Part shown: positions 62,472 to 64,000 of the stretch, one piece after another
How the letters are laid out: each line of letters opens with the position of its first letter
Numbering within the stretch: the stretch's first letter is position 1
Origin: Schumannella sp. 10F1B-5-1
Lineage (GTDB): Bacteria; Actinomycetota; Actinomycetes; Actinomycetales; Microbacteriaceae
DNA: 64,000 bases
Assembly: GCF_006517535.1 (NCBI RefSeq)
Contig: NZ_VHQH01000001.1
Location: 248,001 to 312,000 of the forward strand
Reading direction: 5' to 3'
The notes under the pieces: model-generated
What the model was told of the DNA's origin: nothing
Database searches by the model: none
What the model saw: only the letters and a program-made list of their open reading frames with translations
Program-made: the position numbers and the translations under genes

Positions 62472-64000
62472 ATGTCCACCGACACCTCCCCCGCGGCGAC
62501 CGCCGCCGGTCCGCGCACCCGCCGCGCGCGCCCCTTCGGGCTCGTGCTGCTCGCCGCATCCCTGCCGATGTTCATGGCGACCCTCGACAACCTCGTCATG
62601 ACCAACGCCCTGCCCGTGCTGCACGAGAAGCTCGGCGCCAGCGTCGAGCAGCTGCAGTGGTTCGTCAACGCCTACACGCTCGCCTTCGCCGGCACGATCC
62701 TGCTGGCCTCGGCGCTCGGCGACCGGCTCGGCCGCCGCCGCATCTTCCTCATCGGCATCGCGGTCTTCGGCATCGGCTCGACCCTCGCCGCCCTCAGCTC
62801 CGAGCCGTGGCAGCTGATCGCGGCCCGCGCCATCCAGGGCTTCGGCGGCGCGGCCGTCATGCCGCTGTCGCTCGCCCTCGTCGCCGGGGCCGTGCGTCCC
62901 GAGCGGCGCCCGCTCGCGATCGGCATCTGGGGCGGCGTCAGCGGCCTCGGCGTCGCCCTCGGGCCGCTCGTCGGCGGCGCCGTCATGGAGGGCTGGAACT
63001 GGCAGGCGATCTTCTGGATCAACGTGCCCGTCGCGATCATCAGCATCCCGCTCGCCCTGATCGTGCTGACCGAGGTGCGCGGGCGACGCGAGCGACTGGA
63101 TGTTCCCGGCGTGCTGCTCGCCGGCGTCGGCGTGCTGGCGCTCGTGCACGCGATCGTGCGCGGCAACGACGACGGCTGGGACTCGCTCGGCGTCATCGCC
63201 GAGCTCGTGCTGGCCGCCGCACTGCTCGTCGCGTTCGTGGTGCGCCAGCACCTGACGACGGGCCCGATGATGCCGCTGCGGCTGTTCCGCGACCGCTCGT
63301 TCTCGGTGGTCAACGTGGTCGGCTTCGCGTTCAGCTTCGGCTCGATGGGCGCGGTGTTCATCCTCATCCAGTTCCTGCAGGTCGTGCAGGGGTCGTCGCC
63401 GTTCGAGGCCGCGCTGCAGACCACCCCGTGGACGCTCGCGCCCGTCATCGTCGCCCCGCTCGCCGGCATCTTCGGGCCGCGCATCGGCACCCGCGCGCTG
63501 ATCGTCGCCGGCATGCTGCTGCAGGGCGTCGCCCTGCTCTGGATCGCGTCCGTCATGAGCGCCGACGTCGCCTACCTCGACCTGGTCGCGCCGTTCATCG
63601 TCGCCGGCGTCGGCATGGCGCTCGTCTTCGCCCCGTCGTCGACGGCGCTGCTCGCGACGCTCGTCGACGCCGACCACGCCAAGGCGTCGGGCGTCAACTC
63701 GACCGTGCGCGAGATCGGGGTCGCCCTCGGCATCGCCGTGCTCACCGCGATCTTCACCGGCGCGGGCGGCGAGCTCACGCCGACCGGTTACGTCGCCGCG
63801 GCCCAGCCCGCCGTGATCACGGGGGCGGCCGTGCTGCTCGCCGCGGCGCTCATCGGACTCGTGCTGCCGTCGGGGCGGGCGCGGCGCGGGGGTGCCGGTG
63901 CTGCTGGCGCTGACGCTGGTGCTGCTGGTGACGCTGGTGAGGCCGGTGCCGTTGGCGCCGAGGCGAGCGCGGGTGCGGTGGATGCGCGGGGCGAGTCGTC
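62472..64000 (+). CDS. DHA2 family (EmrB/QacA) MFS drug exporter, 3' end beyond window
   Basis: Proton-coupled multidrug exporter with about fourteen helices; 509 residues are in the window and the frame is still open at the edge. Recognisable: MFMATLDNLVMTNALPVL in helix 1 (variant of the LDxTxVNVALP motif), the loop ALGDRLGRRRIF, the motif C-like GVSGLGVALGPLVGGAVMEG, and NWQAIFWINVPVAI. The visible C-terminus enters an Ala/Gly low-complexity run (GAAGADAGAAGDAGEAGAVG). CAGGAG precedes the ATG at 62472. Control by the divergent TetR protein is expected. Confidence 0.94.
   Translation, partial: MSTDTSPAATAAGPRTRRARPFGLVLLAASLPMFMATLDNLVMTNALPVLHEKLGASVEQLQWFVNAYTLAFAGTILLASALGDRLGRRRIFLIGIAVFGIGSTLAALSSEPWQLIAARAIQGFGGAAVMPLSLALVAGAVRPERRPLAIGIWGGVSGLGVALGPLVGGAVMEGWNWQAIFWINVPVAIISIPLALIVLTEVRGRRERLDVPGVLLAGVGVLALVHAIVRGNDDGWDSLGVIAELVLAAALLVAFVVRQHLTTGPMMPLRLFRDRSFSVVNVVGFAFSFGSMGAVFILIQFLQVVQGSSPFEAALQTTPWTLAPVIVAPLAGIFGPRIGTRALIVAGMLLQGVALLWIASVMSADVAYLDLVAPFIVAGVGMALVFAPSSTALLATLVDADHAKASGVNSTVREIGVALGIAVLTAIFTGAGGELTPTGYVAAAQPAVITGAAVLLAAALIGLVLPSGRARRGGAGAAGADAGAAGDAGEAGAVGAEASAGAVDARGES

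Overview
The window is about 70% GC with almost exclusively G/C third codon positions, GTG starts, many leaderless genes, a RamB-regulated glyoxylate shunt, NucS, a DtxR/IdeR-type iron box and a complete coproporphyrin-dependent heme cluster. Together these point to a chromosomal segment of a Gram-positive actinobacterium, most likely of the family Microbacteriaceae. I saw no rRNA, tRNA, CRISPR array, transposase or phage module.

Layout. 1-2.9 kb: a GH1 beta-glucosidase (cut by the left edge) divergent from its probable TetR repressor, then kynureninase. 3-7.2 kb: an iron-boxed ferric-siderophore ABC operon (ATPase, lipoprotein, FhuB-like double permease). 7.3-9.9 kb: an Lrp regulator, a redox pair (azoreductase-like enzyme and HxlR regulator) and a membrane protein of unknown function. 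9.9-15.3 kb: isocitrate lyase, malate synthase and a coupled adenylate-kinase-like gene, with divergent ramB. 15.7-17 kb: a membrane protein/GntR pair. 17-24.8 kb: a proline catabolic operon (MHS transporter, giant PutA) and an amino-acid (possibly cystine) ABC importer. 25-33 kb: thioesterase, RBBP9-type hydrolase, DNA glycosylase, phosphofructokinase, AcuI/YhdH reductase, a DUF1304 protein and a very unusual secreted CAP-GH5-FG-GAP protein. 33.2-45.5 kb: hemL-B-D-C-cpfC-chdC, three small envelope genes, cgoX and hemE on the minus strand, with hemA divergent. This covers glutamyl-tRNA to heme b except the tRNA synthetase. 45.5-58 kb: acetyltransferase, beta-lactamase-fold protein, M13 peptidase, MATE exporter, LacI/MFS pair, nucS, small conserved genes, a HAD phosphatase and an OhrR-like regulator divergent from a mini zinc-ribbon gene. 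58-64 kb: a three-gene type III polyketide synthase operon resembling alkylresorcinol (phenolic lipid) loci, then a TetR/DHA2 drug-exporter pair cut by the right edge.

Three window-wide signals cut across the genes. (1) A family of roughly 55-75 bp imperfect palindromes, most with CTCAG/CTGAG cores in their arms, sits in many intergenic gaps. One subfamily copy lies in frame inside cgoX, which is reminiscent of protein-coding palindromic elements. (2) At about two dozen genes a (T/C)ANNNT hexamer lies 6-9 nt before the start codon, marking probable leaderless transcripts. (3) The hexamer GGATGC/GCATCC is strongly over-represented in both orientations, even where it forces rare codons.
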